DNA of 13,455 nt from Bacteroidota bacterium. Its GTDB lineage: Bacteria > Bacteroidota > Bacteroidia > Flavobacteriales > Flavobacteriaceae. Positions 1-6,537 of this stretch are shown here, one piece after another. The DNA lies in assembly GCA_024278565.1 (NCBI GenBank), contig JAJRSY010000302.1, positions 1 through 13,455 on the forward strand, given 5' to 3'. The position numbers and the translations under genes are program-made. Within the stretch, counting starts at the first letter, position 1. The number at the start of each line of letters is the position of its first letter. The notes beneath the pieces are model-generated. The model worked only from the letters and a program-made list of their open reading frames with translations. It was not told the DNA's origin and did no database searches.

Positions 1-283
1 CATTTAGTTCTCAAAGTACTGATTTATAGTCATAATTCTAAAATCTGAAAAATCATATAGATATTGGTCATGCCCAGCAGTTACGTTATCCCAGAGCTTT
101 TGATTATTTTGCTCCGAGACTTAAATGGGTAGCCCTAAAAAATAATTCCGTAGCTACTGCCACCTCGCCCATAGCTCTCGCTATATCGTGCCTAGGCTTG
201 GTACAAAATACACGATTGCCTAGTACGACATTTCAGCCTTGACTTGACACCGGTCTTCAACAATTATAAATAATTGAACCTTT
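1..283. other. Non-coding, repeat-rich leader region, no gene recognised
   Basis: I see no convincing gene here. A stop-free + frame runs from 42 to 242 without any ATG, and a stop-free minus frame covers about 232 to 104. Neither translation resembles a family I know. The stretch is dense in short symmetries: GTAGCTAC (150-157, perfect palindrome), ATAGC-TCTC-GCTAT (171-184), ATCGTG/CACGAT (185-190 and 211-216) and the direct repeat TGCCTAG (189-195 and 217-223). It could be the worn 3' end of an upstream gene, a dispersed intergenic repeat or a structured RNA; the sequence alone does not decide. Confidence 0.5.
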
Positions 284-322
284 AAAAAAAAGAACTGCCA
301 TGCTATTGCAGTTCTTTTTTTT
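284..322. terminator. Strong bidirectional intrinsic terminator
   Basis: GAACTGC (292-298) pairs perfectly with GCAGTTC (308-314) around a 9-base loop. The stem is extended by eight A (284-291) facing eight T (315-322), so either strand ends in a U-run. It closes whatever lies upstream of the window on the + strand and isolates the gene starting at 381. Confidence 0.85.
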
Positions 323-368
323 GTTCAACTTATTTCCCTTTATAAAGATAGATCAAAAAATATATCAG

Positions 369-376
369 TAATTTTG
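369..376 (+). promoter_or_regulatory. Bacteroidota -7 box (TAATTTTG) at the start of the DUF2520 gene
   Basis: TAATTTTG is an exact match to the Bacteroidota -7 consensus TAnnTTTG. It ends only four bases before the ATG at 381, so transcription would begin at or inside the start codon, giving a leaderless or nearly leaderless mRNA. No TTG is found at the usual 17-23 base distance upstream, which weakens the call. Confidence 0.35.
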
Positions 377-380
377 CCGC

Positions 381-1148
381 ATGATAAGTGCAACCATTAT
401 AGGCACTGGTAACGTGGCCATGAATTTATGTGAGGCTTTCAAGCTATGTGGTTCGGTTCTACTAAAGCAAGTGATCGGTCGTAACCCCAAGGTGTTGGAA
501 AACTTTCAAGCCTATGCCAAAACCAGTACAGATTTTAAAATGATTTTAGATTCTGATGTTTGTGTTATCGCTGTTAGTGATGATAGTATAACATCTATAT
601 CAAAGCATTTTACAAATTATAATGGCCTGCTAATACATACCTCGGGAAGTGTTGCCGTGCATGCACTGCCCAAAGAGTGTAGAAAAGGTGTTTTTTATCC
701 GCTGCAAACTTTCAGTAATGGGCGAACAATTGATTTCAATAAGGTGCCCATCTGTATTGAGGCAGAGGAAGAGGTTGACTTTGAACTACTGAAGAACCTC
801 GCAGAATCTATTTCAAGATCGGTTTTTAAGATTTCTTCCGAACAACGTAGGTCACTTCATCTAGCAGCGGTTTTTGTCAATAACTTTACGAATCACCTGT
901 ATGAAGTTGGCCAGCATATCTGTAGAGAAAATAATGTACCGTTCGAACTTTTAAAACCTTTGATACTTGAAACCGCTAAAAAAATGGAATCTTTATCGCC
1001 CAATAAGGCACAAACAGGACCTGCACGGAGAAGGGACAAAAAAACCATTGATGGCCATCTCGAACAATTAAAGAACAAAAAACAAAAAGAAATCTATAAA
1101 TCACTAACTGAATCAATCACAGAGACACCCTATGGAAAAAAGCTATAA
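381..1148 (+). CDS. DUF2520 Rossmann-fold NAD(P)-binding protein
   Basis: A 255-residue cytoplasmic protein. The N-terminus is a Rossmann nucleotide-binding fold with GTGNVAMNL at residues 8-16, so the first ATG must be close to the true start because the first beta strand begins immediately. The second half matches the DUF2520 domain seen after Rossmann-like domains in proteins resembling pyrroline-5-carboxylate and F420-dependent NADP reductases; its late segment carries the typical AQTGPARRRD motif followed by a conserved His (GHLEQL). The family's reaction is not established, so an NAD(P)-dependent oxidoreductase is only a fold-based guess. It heads the block with kdsC and maf and overlaps kdsC by 17 bases in another frame, which suggests translational coupling. 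I am sure of the family and unsure of the function. Confidence 0.88.
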   Translation: MISATIIGTGNVAMNLCEAFKLCGSVLLKQVIGRNPKVLENFQAYAKTSTDFKMILDSDVCVIAVSDDSITSISKHFTNYNGLLIHTSGSVAVHALPKECRKGVFYPLQTFSNGRTIDFNKVPICIEAEEEVDFELLKNLAESISRSVFKISSEQRRSLHLAAVFVNNFTNHLYEVGQHICRENNVPFELLKPLILETAKKMESLSPNKAQTGPARRRDKKTIDGHLEQLKNKKQKEIYKSLTESITETPYGKKL

Positions 1149-1659
1149 GGAATACTTGAAGAATATAACAACCTTTGTCTTTGATGTGGACGGGGTTTTT
1201 ACCGATGGCTCTTTGCTGATAACCACTGAAGGTGAAATGCTGCGGAAAATGAACGTAAAAGACGGGTATGCCCTTAAGACCGCCCTGCAAAAAGGATATA
1301 ATGTTTGTATAATTTCCGGTGGCACCAATGAAGGGGTAAGAAAACGTTTAAGCGACCTCGGTGTATCCGATATCTATCTGGGAGCACACCTTAAAATAGA
1401 ACCGCTGAAAGAATATCTTGGGAAGCACAATATTAAACCGGAAAACGTGCTCTATATGGGCGATGATCTGCCTGATATTCCTGCCATGCAAAAGGTTGGA
1501 CTACCAACTTGCCCTCAAGATGCCGTACCCGAAGTAAAGGCCGTTTCAAAATATGTTTCACATAAAAATGGTGGTGACCAATGCGTGCGCGATGTCATTG
1601 AACAAGTATTAAAAGTAAGGGGGGATTGGTACGGGAATTTCAATGCTAAAAATACGTAG
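1132..1659 (+). CDS. kdsC: KdsC-type HAD phosphatase (KDO-8-phosphate phosphatase)
   Basis: A 175-residue cytoplasmic enzyme of the HAD superfamily C0 (YrbI/KdsC) type. The family removes phosphate from 3-deoxy-D-manno-octulosonate 8-phosphate, giving KDO for the lipid A-core of lipopolysaccharide. HAD motif I is FDVDG (17-21, Asp18 nucleophile and Asp20 acid/base), followed by VFTDG as in KdsC. Motif II is ISGG (61-64), a Lys follows at 88, and motif III is GDDLPD (110-115). There is no cap domain, and the length fits the tetrameric cap-less family. The C-terminal tail, usually GGxGAVRE, reads GGDQCVRD, a variant. The start overlaps the end of the DUF2520 gene, and maf follows five bases after the stop. 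A related KDN-9-phosphate phosphatase is possible but less likely without sialic-acid-type genes nearby. Confidence 0.88.
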   Translation: MEKSYKEYLKNITTFVFDVDGVFTDGSLLITTEGEMLRKMNVKDGYALKTALQKGYNVCIISGGTNEGVRKRLSDLGVSDIYLGAHLKIEPLKEYLGKHNIKPENVLYMGDDLPDIPAMQKVGLPTCPQDAVPEVKAVSKYVSHKNGGDQCVRDVIEQVLKVRGDWYGNFNAKNT

Positions 1660-1664
1660 CCATT

Positions 1665-2252
1665 ATGCTTATTGACAAACTAAAAGGCCATACGCTTATT
1701 CTAGCGTCGAAATCACCGAGAAGGCAGCAGTTTTTAAAAGAATTGGGACTTAGCTTTGAGGTTCGCTTAAAACCAGTTCAAGAAATATACCCTCCTGGTC
1801 TAAAGGGTGCTGAAATATCCGATTTTCTAGCAGAGTTAAAAGCTTCTGCCTTTGAAGGAGAACTAAAACCAAAAGAAATCCTTATCACCTCAGATACCGT
1901 AGTATGGCACAACAACCGTTCGTTGGCAAAGGCCTCTGATGATAAAGAGGCCCAACAAATGCTCAAAACCTTGTCCGGTGATTGGCATGGGGTCATTACC
2001 TCGGTAACCTTCAAAACCAGTAAAACACAACATACGGTAAACAGTGTTACAAAGGTTAAGTTAAAGAAACTGACCGATGATGAGATTTGGTACTATGTCA
2101 ATACTTACAAGCCCTATGATAAAGCTGGTGCGTACGGCATTCAGGAATGGATCGGGTTAATAGGGATTGAAGAAATAAGGGGTTCGTATACAAACGTTGT
2201 TGGTCTACCTACCCAATTGGTATACAAAACCTTAATCGATATGGTGGGTTGA
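1665..2252 (+). CDS. maf: Maf-family nucleoside triphosphate pyrophosphatase
   Basis: A 195-residue cytoplasmic Maf/YhdE protein. The family hydrolyses dTTP, UTP and modified pyrimidine nucleotides to the monophosphate and pyrophosphate, cleansing the nucleotide pool; its older name is septum formation inhibitor. Visible hallmarks are LASKSPRR (13-20, substrate-binding Ser-Arg-Arg loop), SDTVV (76-80, with the catalytic Asp77; ADTVV in most members), KAGAYGIQ (153-160) and GSYTNVVGLP (173-182). The KAGAYGIQ loop with its Gln fits the dTTP/UTP-type subgroup rather than the m7GTP-type YceF subgroup. It starts five bases after kdsC ends, so it is very probably co-transcribed with it. The length is normal and no catalytic residue is missing. 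Confidence 0.92.
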   Translation: MLIDKLKGHTLILASKSPRRQQFLKELGLSFEVRLKPVQEIYPPGLKGAEISDFLAELKASAFEGELKPKEILITSDTVVWHNNRSLAKASDDKEAQQMLKTLSGDWHGVITSVTFKTSKTQHTVNSVTKVKLKKLTDDEIWYYVNTYKPYDKAGAYGIQEWIGLIGIEEIRGSYTNVVGLPTQLVYKTLIDMVG

Positions 2253-2263
2253 TTGTTTTTAGG

Positions 2264-2271
2264 TAATTTTG
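2264..2271 (+). promoter_or_regulatory. -7 box (TAATTTTG) upstream of the lipoprotein gene
   Basis: TAATTTTG matches TAnnTTTG exactly and lies 16 bases before the ATG at 2288, in the only sizeable gap (35 bases) between maf and the lipoprotein gene. A TTG at the right distance upstream is not obvious, so this may be a weak internal promoter letting the envelope genes be expressed apart from kdsC-maf. Confidence 0.35.
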
Positions 2272-2287
2272 AAAAAAACTTGGCAGT

Positions 2288-3259
2288 ATGGGTGTATTAA
2301 GATATTTAATTAGGGTTGAGAACGTCTTTTTGGTGGTAATGGTAATGGCCACGTTTTTATGTACTACTTCCTGTGTTGATAAAACAAAGGAAACGAAGGA
2401 TAAAATAGCTTTAAATCAAGCTATGGAAAAAGTGGTGAAAACACCCCCAAAAAAGAAAGTTTCAGAAGCGTTTAAAAAATACTGGTATGCGGGCGATGCC
2501 GAGATTACATCCTATAAATTAGAACAGGCACGCTATGGTGAAATGAGAGAGGGAAACGCGGTATTGATATTCGTCACCGAACCATTTCTTAAGAACAAAC
2601 AGGTTAAGGCTGACGGTAAAAACCCTGATAACATAGCTGTACTTAAATTGAACAGTACCAAAAACTACCTTACGGGTATTTATCCGTACTCGATTATGAG
2701 CAGTAGTTTTTACCCTGTACATGACAACCAACATGCGTTAAAGGTTTCTTTTTCCGCCCAAGAATGGTGCGGTCAGGTCTATGCCCAATTGAACAATAGG
2801 GAAGCCTTTGAAATCACCTCACATTCCTATTTTGAAAACGAGGCCGATCAAAACCTGAAATTAGAGAAAGGCATTCTTGAAAACGAACTTTGGAACAAGA
2901 TACGCATCGACCCGGACAACCTGCCTGTTGGTGAATTGAAAATAATACCTTCTTTTGAACATATTAGGCTGTTACATAAAGATTTAAAGCCTTACTCGGC
3001 AAGCGTATCTTTAAATTTGAAAAATGAAATGCAGGTCTATCAAATTACATACCCTGAGTTAGAACGAACCCTTACGATCAATTTCACGTCCGCTTTTCCC
3101 CATACTATTGAAAGTTGGTCTGAAAGTTATAAAAGCGGCTTTGGATCAAAGGCCAAGACCTTAACAACAAAAGCTACCAAAATAAAAACCCTAAAAACCC
3201 CGTATTGGAAACAAAACAGCAATAACAACTTAGCCCTTCGAGATAGTTTAGGGTTATAA
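2288..3259 (+). CDS. Putative lipoprotein of unknown function
   Basis: A 323-residue protein I cannot assign to a functional family. Residues 12-28 form a hydrophobic stretch ending in TTS-Cys29, a permissive lipobox, followed by the charged DKTKETKDK segment; this fits a type II signal peptide and a lipid-anchored periplasmic or outer-membrane protein. The mature part has alternating polar and hydrophobic strands and no transmembrane helix. Recognisable patches are YWYAGDAEITSY (65-76), QEWCGQVYAQLN (158-169) and a Lys/Thr-rich tail (288-308). It is followed six bases later by a MscS-like channel, so the two are probably co-expressed. As I recall, similar flavobacterial proteins are sometimes labelled 'septum formation inhibitor Maf' in databases, apparently from adjacency to maf; nothing of Maf is visible here. 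Confidence 0.75.
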   Translation: MGVLRYLIRVENVFLVVMVMATFLCTTSCVDKTKETKDKIALNQAMEKVVKTPPKKKVSEAFKKYWYAGDAEITSYKLEQARYGEMREGNAVLIFVTEPFLKNKQVKADGKNPDNIAVLKLNSTKNYLTGIYPYSIMSSSFYPVHDNQHALKVSFSAQEWCGQVYAQLNNREAFEITSHSYFENEADQNLKLEKGILENELWNKIRIDPDNLPVGELKIIPSFEHIRLLHKDLKPYSASVSLNLKNEMQVYQITYPELERTLTINFTSAFPHTIESWSESYKSGFGSKAKTLTTKATKIKTLKTPYWKQNSNNNLALRDSLGL

Positions 3260-3265
3260 TTTTTT

Positions 3266-3844
3266 ATGGAGAAATTTTTTATTACATATCAAAACGAGTT
3301 GTTTTGGACCTTGGGCACCTTTCTTGTTTTATGGGTGCTTCGGTTTATTGGCAATAAGACCGTACGGCGTATTGGCAGAATCAGCAATATTGTTGAGGCA
3401 CGTATTCTTCTAATTTCCAAATACATATCGATTATTTATGCTTTTTTGGGCATTGGCACCCTCACCTTGATATGGGGTGTTAATTTTAGAGAACTAGGGC
3501 TTCTTTTTTCTTCTGTTTTTGCAGTTCTGGGAATCGCACTTTTTGCAAGCTGGTCCATTTTAAGCAATGTTACCTCAGGCGTTATTCTTTTCTTTTTCTT
3601 TCCTTTTAAGATCGGTGACCGCATCAAGATAATGGATAAAGAAATCGTCGACGATGTTGATAAGAACAACGGTTCTGGCATATTTGTTATCGTAAACATT
3701 TCTGCCTTTCACGTACATTTAAAAAACAGCAAGAATGAACTAATGACCTACCCGAACAATATGATGTTGCAGAAAGGAGTGGTTCTTAAAAACAACCGCA
3801 AAGAACTTAAAGATAATAACGAAATTAAAGAAGTTGTAAAATAG
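3266..3844 (+). CDS. Short MscS-family mechanosensitive channel protein
   Basis: A 192-residue inner-membrane protein. There are three predicted membrane segments at about 12-28, 46-70 and 76-113. The third is the pore-type helix of MscS, rich in Gly/Ala/Ser (GIALFASWSILSNVTSG), and runs into FKIGDRIKI (114-122), the standard entry to the beta domain. A shortened beta domain follows, ending with TYPNNMML (161-168), equivalent to the IPN motif of MscS. The alpha/beta vestibule domain that normally follows is absent and is replaced by a short charged tail. The channel is therefore a minimal form, expected to release solutes on hypo-osmotic stress, though ion selectivity cannot be told. It lies six bases after the lipoprotein gene. 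The stop is genuine and nothing downstream resembles a detached C-terminal domain, so this looks like a natural short form. Confidence 0.85.
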   Translation: MEKFFITYQNELFWTLGTFLVLWVLRFIGNKTVRRIGRISNIVEARILLISKYISIIYAFLGIGTLTLIWGVNFRELGLLFSSVFAVLGIALFASWSILSNVTSGVILFFFFPFKIGDRIKIMDKEIVDDVDKNNGSGIFVIVNISAFHVHLKNSKNELMTYPNNMMLQKGVVLKNNRKELKDNNEIKEVVK

Positions 3845-3866
3845 ATCTGAAGGCCCTTTATCTTTC

Positions 3867-3874
3867 TATATTTG
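3867..3874 (+). promoter_or_regulatory. -7 box (TATATTTG) upstream of the PIG-L deacetylase gene
   Basis: TATATTTG is an exact TAnnTTTG match 23 bases before the ATG at 3898, inside the 53-base gap after the MscS-like gene. No TTG lies at the ideal upstream distance. It is the best candidate for a promoter driving the deacetylase-microprotein-symporter unit. Confidence 0.4.
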
Positions 3875-3897
3875 ACCACCAACTAAAATCGAATTTG

Positions 3898-6432
3898 ATG
3901 CACCAATTACGGATATTGTTTACGATTCTACTCTTTTCATTCAACGGCACCTTTGCACAAGCACCAAAAAAAAGTGCCGCATCCGACATATACCACTCCA
4001 TTAAAAAACTGAATTTTTTTGGATCGGTCCTTTATATAGCGGCGCATCCCGATGATGAAAACACACGGTTGATTTCCTATATGTCAAACCATATTATGGC
4101 CAGAACGGGCTATTTGTCGATTACCCGTGGTGATGGGGGGCAAAATCTGATCGGGTCCGAATTACGTGAACTTTTGGGCGTTCTTCGAACACAAGAGCTA
4201 TTGGCAGCAAGAAGCATTGATGGTGGTATCCAGTTTTTTAGTAGGGCGAACGATTTTGGCTATTCTAAACACCCAGATGAAACCCTTGCTGTTTGGAACA
4301 AAAAAGAAGTATTGGGCGACGTAGTGCGGATCATCAGAAATTTTAAGCCCGACATCATTATCAACCGCTTTGATCACAGATCACCCGGTTCAACACACGG
4401 CCACCATACCTCCTCTGCCATGCTGAGTGTTGAGGCTTTTGATCTGGTCAATGACCCCAGATCATACCCAGATCAACTAGCCACCGCTCAGCTATGGCAA
4501 CCAAAGCGTTTGTTCTTCAATACCTCTTGGTGGTTTTACGGCAGTGAGGAGAAATTTGAAAAAACCGACAAATCAAATATGCTAAAGATGGATGTTGGCA
4601 CTTACTACCCCGCCCTAGGGGTTTCAAACAACGAAATCGCATCTTTGGCGAGCAGTCAGCACCTTTCACAAGGCTTTGGCAGATTGGCCGACCGAGGCAG
4701 CCAAAACGAATATATCGAACTTTTAAAAGGAGATTTTCCCCAAGGGAAGAACAATATATTCGAAGGCATCAATACAACCTGGTCACGTATTGAGGGTGGT
4801 GTGGCCATTGGTGCTATTTTGAATTTGGTCGAATCCGGTTTTGATTTCAAAAAGCCCTCGAACCATCTGAACCAGCTATTGACGGCCCATAAATTAATTG
4901 GTTCCCTCGCTGATGGACATTGGAAAAAGATCAAGCTCAAAGAACTTGAGAATGTTATATTGGCGGTAACCGGACTTTATTTGGAAGCATCTGCACAAAC
5001 CGCCCATACCATACCAAATGACAGCCTGACGATAGCTATTGAAGTCTTGAACAGAAGTGATGCGGAAATGACACTGCAATCTGTTGATGTTTCTGTTGCT
5101 CAAACATCGATCAGCCCATCAGTAAATTTAAAAAACAACGAAAAACACAACCTTGAAATTAAGTTGAAAGTACCTGATGACCTCAATTATTCAAATCCCT
5201 ATTGGTTGAATGAAAAAGGTACTTTGGGCCTGTACAGGGTCGATGATGAACATCTAATCGGAAAACCCGAGACCCCACAGATTTTCGTGGCTGATTTTAC
5301 TGTTGATTTCGAGGGATACGCAATACGGTTCAAAAAACCAGTTGTTTATCGGCACGCCAAACCCGACAAGGGAGAGCGCTACCAGCCTTTTGAAATACTG
5401 CCTGATGCAACCGCCAGCTTTAAAGACAAGGTTTTGATTTTTGCAAATGGCAAGTCGAAACAAGTTCCGGTAACGGTAAAAGCACATAAAGACAATCTGA
5501 AAGGAGAGGTGCAATTCTGTTTTTCTGAAGGATGGACAGTTGATGAAGAAACCAAACCTTTTGAAATTACCAAAAAAGGCGATGAGCAGGTTCTGATGTT
5601 TACCTTGACCCCTCCCGAAAAAGAAGATGAAAGTTACATTTCGCCCATCATTAAGGTAAACGGAAAAACAATCACCAAAGAACTGGTGACCATCGCCTAT
5701 GATCATATACCCCGGCAAACGATATTAATACCTTCTGAAACGAAAGTGGTTCGACTCAATATTCAAAAATCGGGTGAAAACATTGGATACATAGTAGGAG
5801 CTGGCGATGATGTACCCACAAGCCTAGAACAGATCGGGTACAATGTGGTGACCATCGACCCTACCACCATACAGAAAGGTAGTTTAGATAAGTTCGACGC
5901 CATTGTGATAGGCATACGGGCCTATAATGTGGTTGATGAACTAAAGTTCAAACAGCGTTTTCTATTAGACTATGTAAAAGACGGCGGAAACCTTATCGTG
6001 CAATACAATACTGCTGGAAGGTGGAACAAAAATTTCACCGTTCAAGCGCCATATGAGCTAAAACTATCACGTGATCGAGTGACCGATGAAAATGCAAAAG
6101 TGACAATTTTAGCTAAAAACCATGCCCTGGTCAATTTTCCGAACCGGATATCAGAGAAGGATTTTGATGGATGGGTGCAAGAACGTGGACTATACTTTCC
6201 CAATGAATGGGGAGCCCACTTCACCCCTGTTCTTTCGATGAAAGATAAAGGCGAATCGGCAAAAAAGGGAAGCCTTTTGGTAGCTCCCTACGGAAAAGGC
6301 AACTATATCTATACAGGACTCAGCTTTTTTAGAGAACTGCCCGCAGGCGTATCAGGTGCCTATAGACTATTTGCAAATATGCTGTCGCTTGGAAAAGAAA
6401 AAACAAAGGCAGCTAATACCATAAAAAAATAA
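3898..6432 (+). CDS. Secreted PIG-L family deacetylase with C-terminal amidotransferase-like domain
   Basis: An 844-residue exported protein. The ATG at 3898 is preferred to the in-frame TTG at 3895 because it gives a compact Sec signal peptide (residues 1-20, cleavage TFA/Q). Residues about 40-290 are a PIG-L (LmbE-like) zinc deacetylase domain with AHPDDE (49-54; His50 and Asp53 are metal ligands, Asp52 the likely catalytic base) and HGHH (167-170), which supplies the further metal His. The family removes N-acetyl groups, for example from GlcNAc conjugates and mycothiol precursors. Residues about 370-600 look like beta-sandwich modules. Residues about 610-835 resemble a class I glutamine amidotransferase-like (ThuA-like) fold, including FDAIVIGIRAYN (666-677), but the nucleophile Cys is absent. 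The 33-residue membrane protein begins two bases after its stop, and a symporter follows. The substrate is unknown; an acetylated sugar or conjugate is an inference. Confidence 0.9.
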   Translation: MHQLRILFTILLFSFNGTFAQAPKKSAASDIYHSIKKLNFFGSVLYIAAHPDDENTRLISYMSNHIMARTGYLSITRGDGGQNLIGSELRELLGVLRTQELLAARSIDGGIQFFSRANDFGYSKHPDETLAVWNKKEVLGDVVRIIRNFKPDIIINRFDHRSPGSTHGHHTSSAMLSVEAFDLVNDPRSYPDQLATAQLWQPKRLFFNTSWWFYGSEEKFEKTDKSNMLKMDVGTYYPALGVSNNEIASLASSQHLSQGFGRLADRGSQNEYIELLKGDFPQGKNNIFEGINTTWSRIEGGVAIGAILNLVESGFDFKKPSNHLNQLLTAHKLIGSLADGHWKKIKLKELENVILAVTGLYLEASAQTAHTIPNDSLTIAIEVLNRSDAEMTLQSVDVSVAQTSISPSVNLKNNEKHNLEIKLKVPDDLNYSNPYWLNEKGTLGLYRVDDEHLIGKPETPQIFVADFTVDFEGYAIRFKKPVVYRHAKPDKGERYQPFEILPDATASFKDKVLIFANGKSKQVPVTVKAHKDNLKGEVQFCFSEGWTVDEETKPFEITKKGDEQVLMFTLTPPEKEDESYISPIIKVNGKTITKELVTIAYDHIPRQTILIPSETKVVRLNIQKSGENIGYIVGAGDDVPTSLEQIGYNVVTIDPTTIQKGSLDKFDAIVIGIRAYNVVDELKFKQRFLLDYVKDGGNLIVQYNTAGRWNKNFTVQAPYELKLSRDRVTDENAKVTILAKNHALVNFPNRISEKDFDGWVQERGLYFPNEWGAHFTPVLSMKDKGESAKKGSLLVAPYGKGNYIYTGLSFFRELPAGVSGAYRLFANMLSLGKEKTKAANTIKK

Positions 6433-6434
6433 AT

Positions 6435-6536
6435 ATGCAAGACAAGCTGGTTTGGAAAAAAGAATATTCGCTGGTACTGGTACTCAATATCGCTTACATA
6501 CTTATTTTTTATTATTTAATGTCGGCCTTTATATAA
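6435..6536 (+). CDS. 33-residue single-pass membrane microprotein between deacetylase and symporter
   Basis: A 33-residue ORF (ATG at 6435, TAA at 6534-6536). The N-terminal third is charged and contains Trp7 (MQDKLVWKKEY); residues about 12-33 form one hydrophobic helix rich in Leu, Ile, Tyr and Phe. Lys8 and Lys9 before the helix suggest the N-terminus is cytoplasmic. It starts two bases after the deacetylase stop and ends one base before the symporter ATG, filling the gap exactly, which strongly suggests a real, translationally coupled gene. Small membrane proteins encoded directly before SSS-type symporters are known (YhdT with PanF, DUF4212 with acetate-type carriers), and the Trp-Lys-x-Glu-Tyr entry to a helix is reminiscent of them, though this one is shorter. 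A symporter-assembly or stability role is an inference. Confidence 0.7.
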   Translation: MQDKLVWKKEYSLVLVLNIAYILIFYYLMSAFI

Positions 6537-6537
6537 T

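Noticed and set aside
42..242. + strand coding sequence at the window start
   Set aside because: There is no ATG after the upstream stop at 39-41, and the translation resembles nothing I know; kept only as an unexplained region.
3845..3866. Possible terminator after the MscS-like gene (AGATCTGAAGGCCCTTTATCT)
   Set aside because: The complementary halves leave almost no loop, pairing is interrupted and no U-run follows.
3895..3897. TTG start one codon before the PIG-L ATG
   Set aside because: The adjacent ATG at 3898 is a normal start and nothing favours the TTG.
5254..5718. 154-codon open frame on the minus strand inside the deacetylase gene
   Set aside because: It lies wholly antisense to a well-supported gene and its translation matches no known family; it is a frame shadow.
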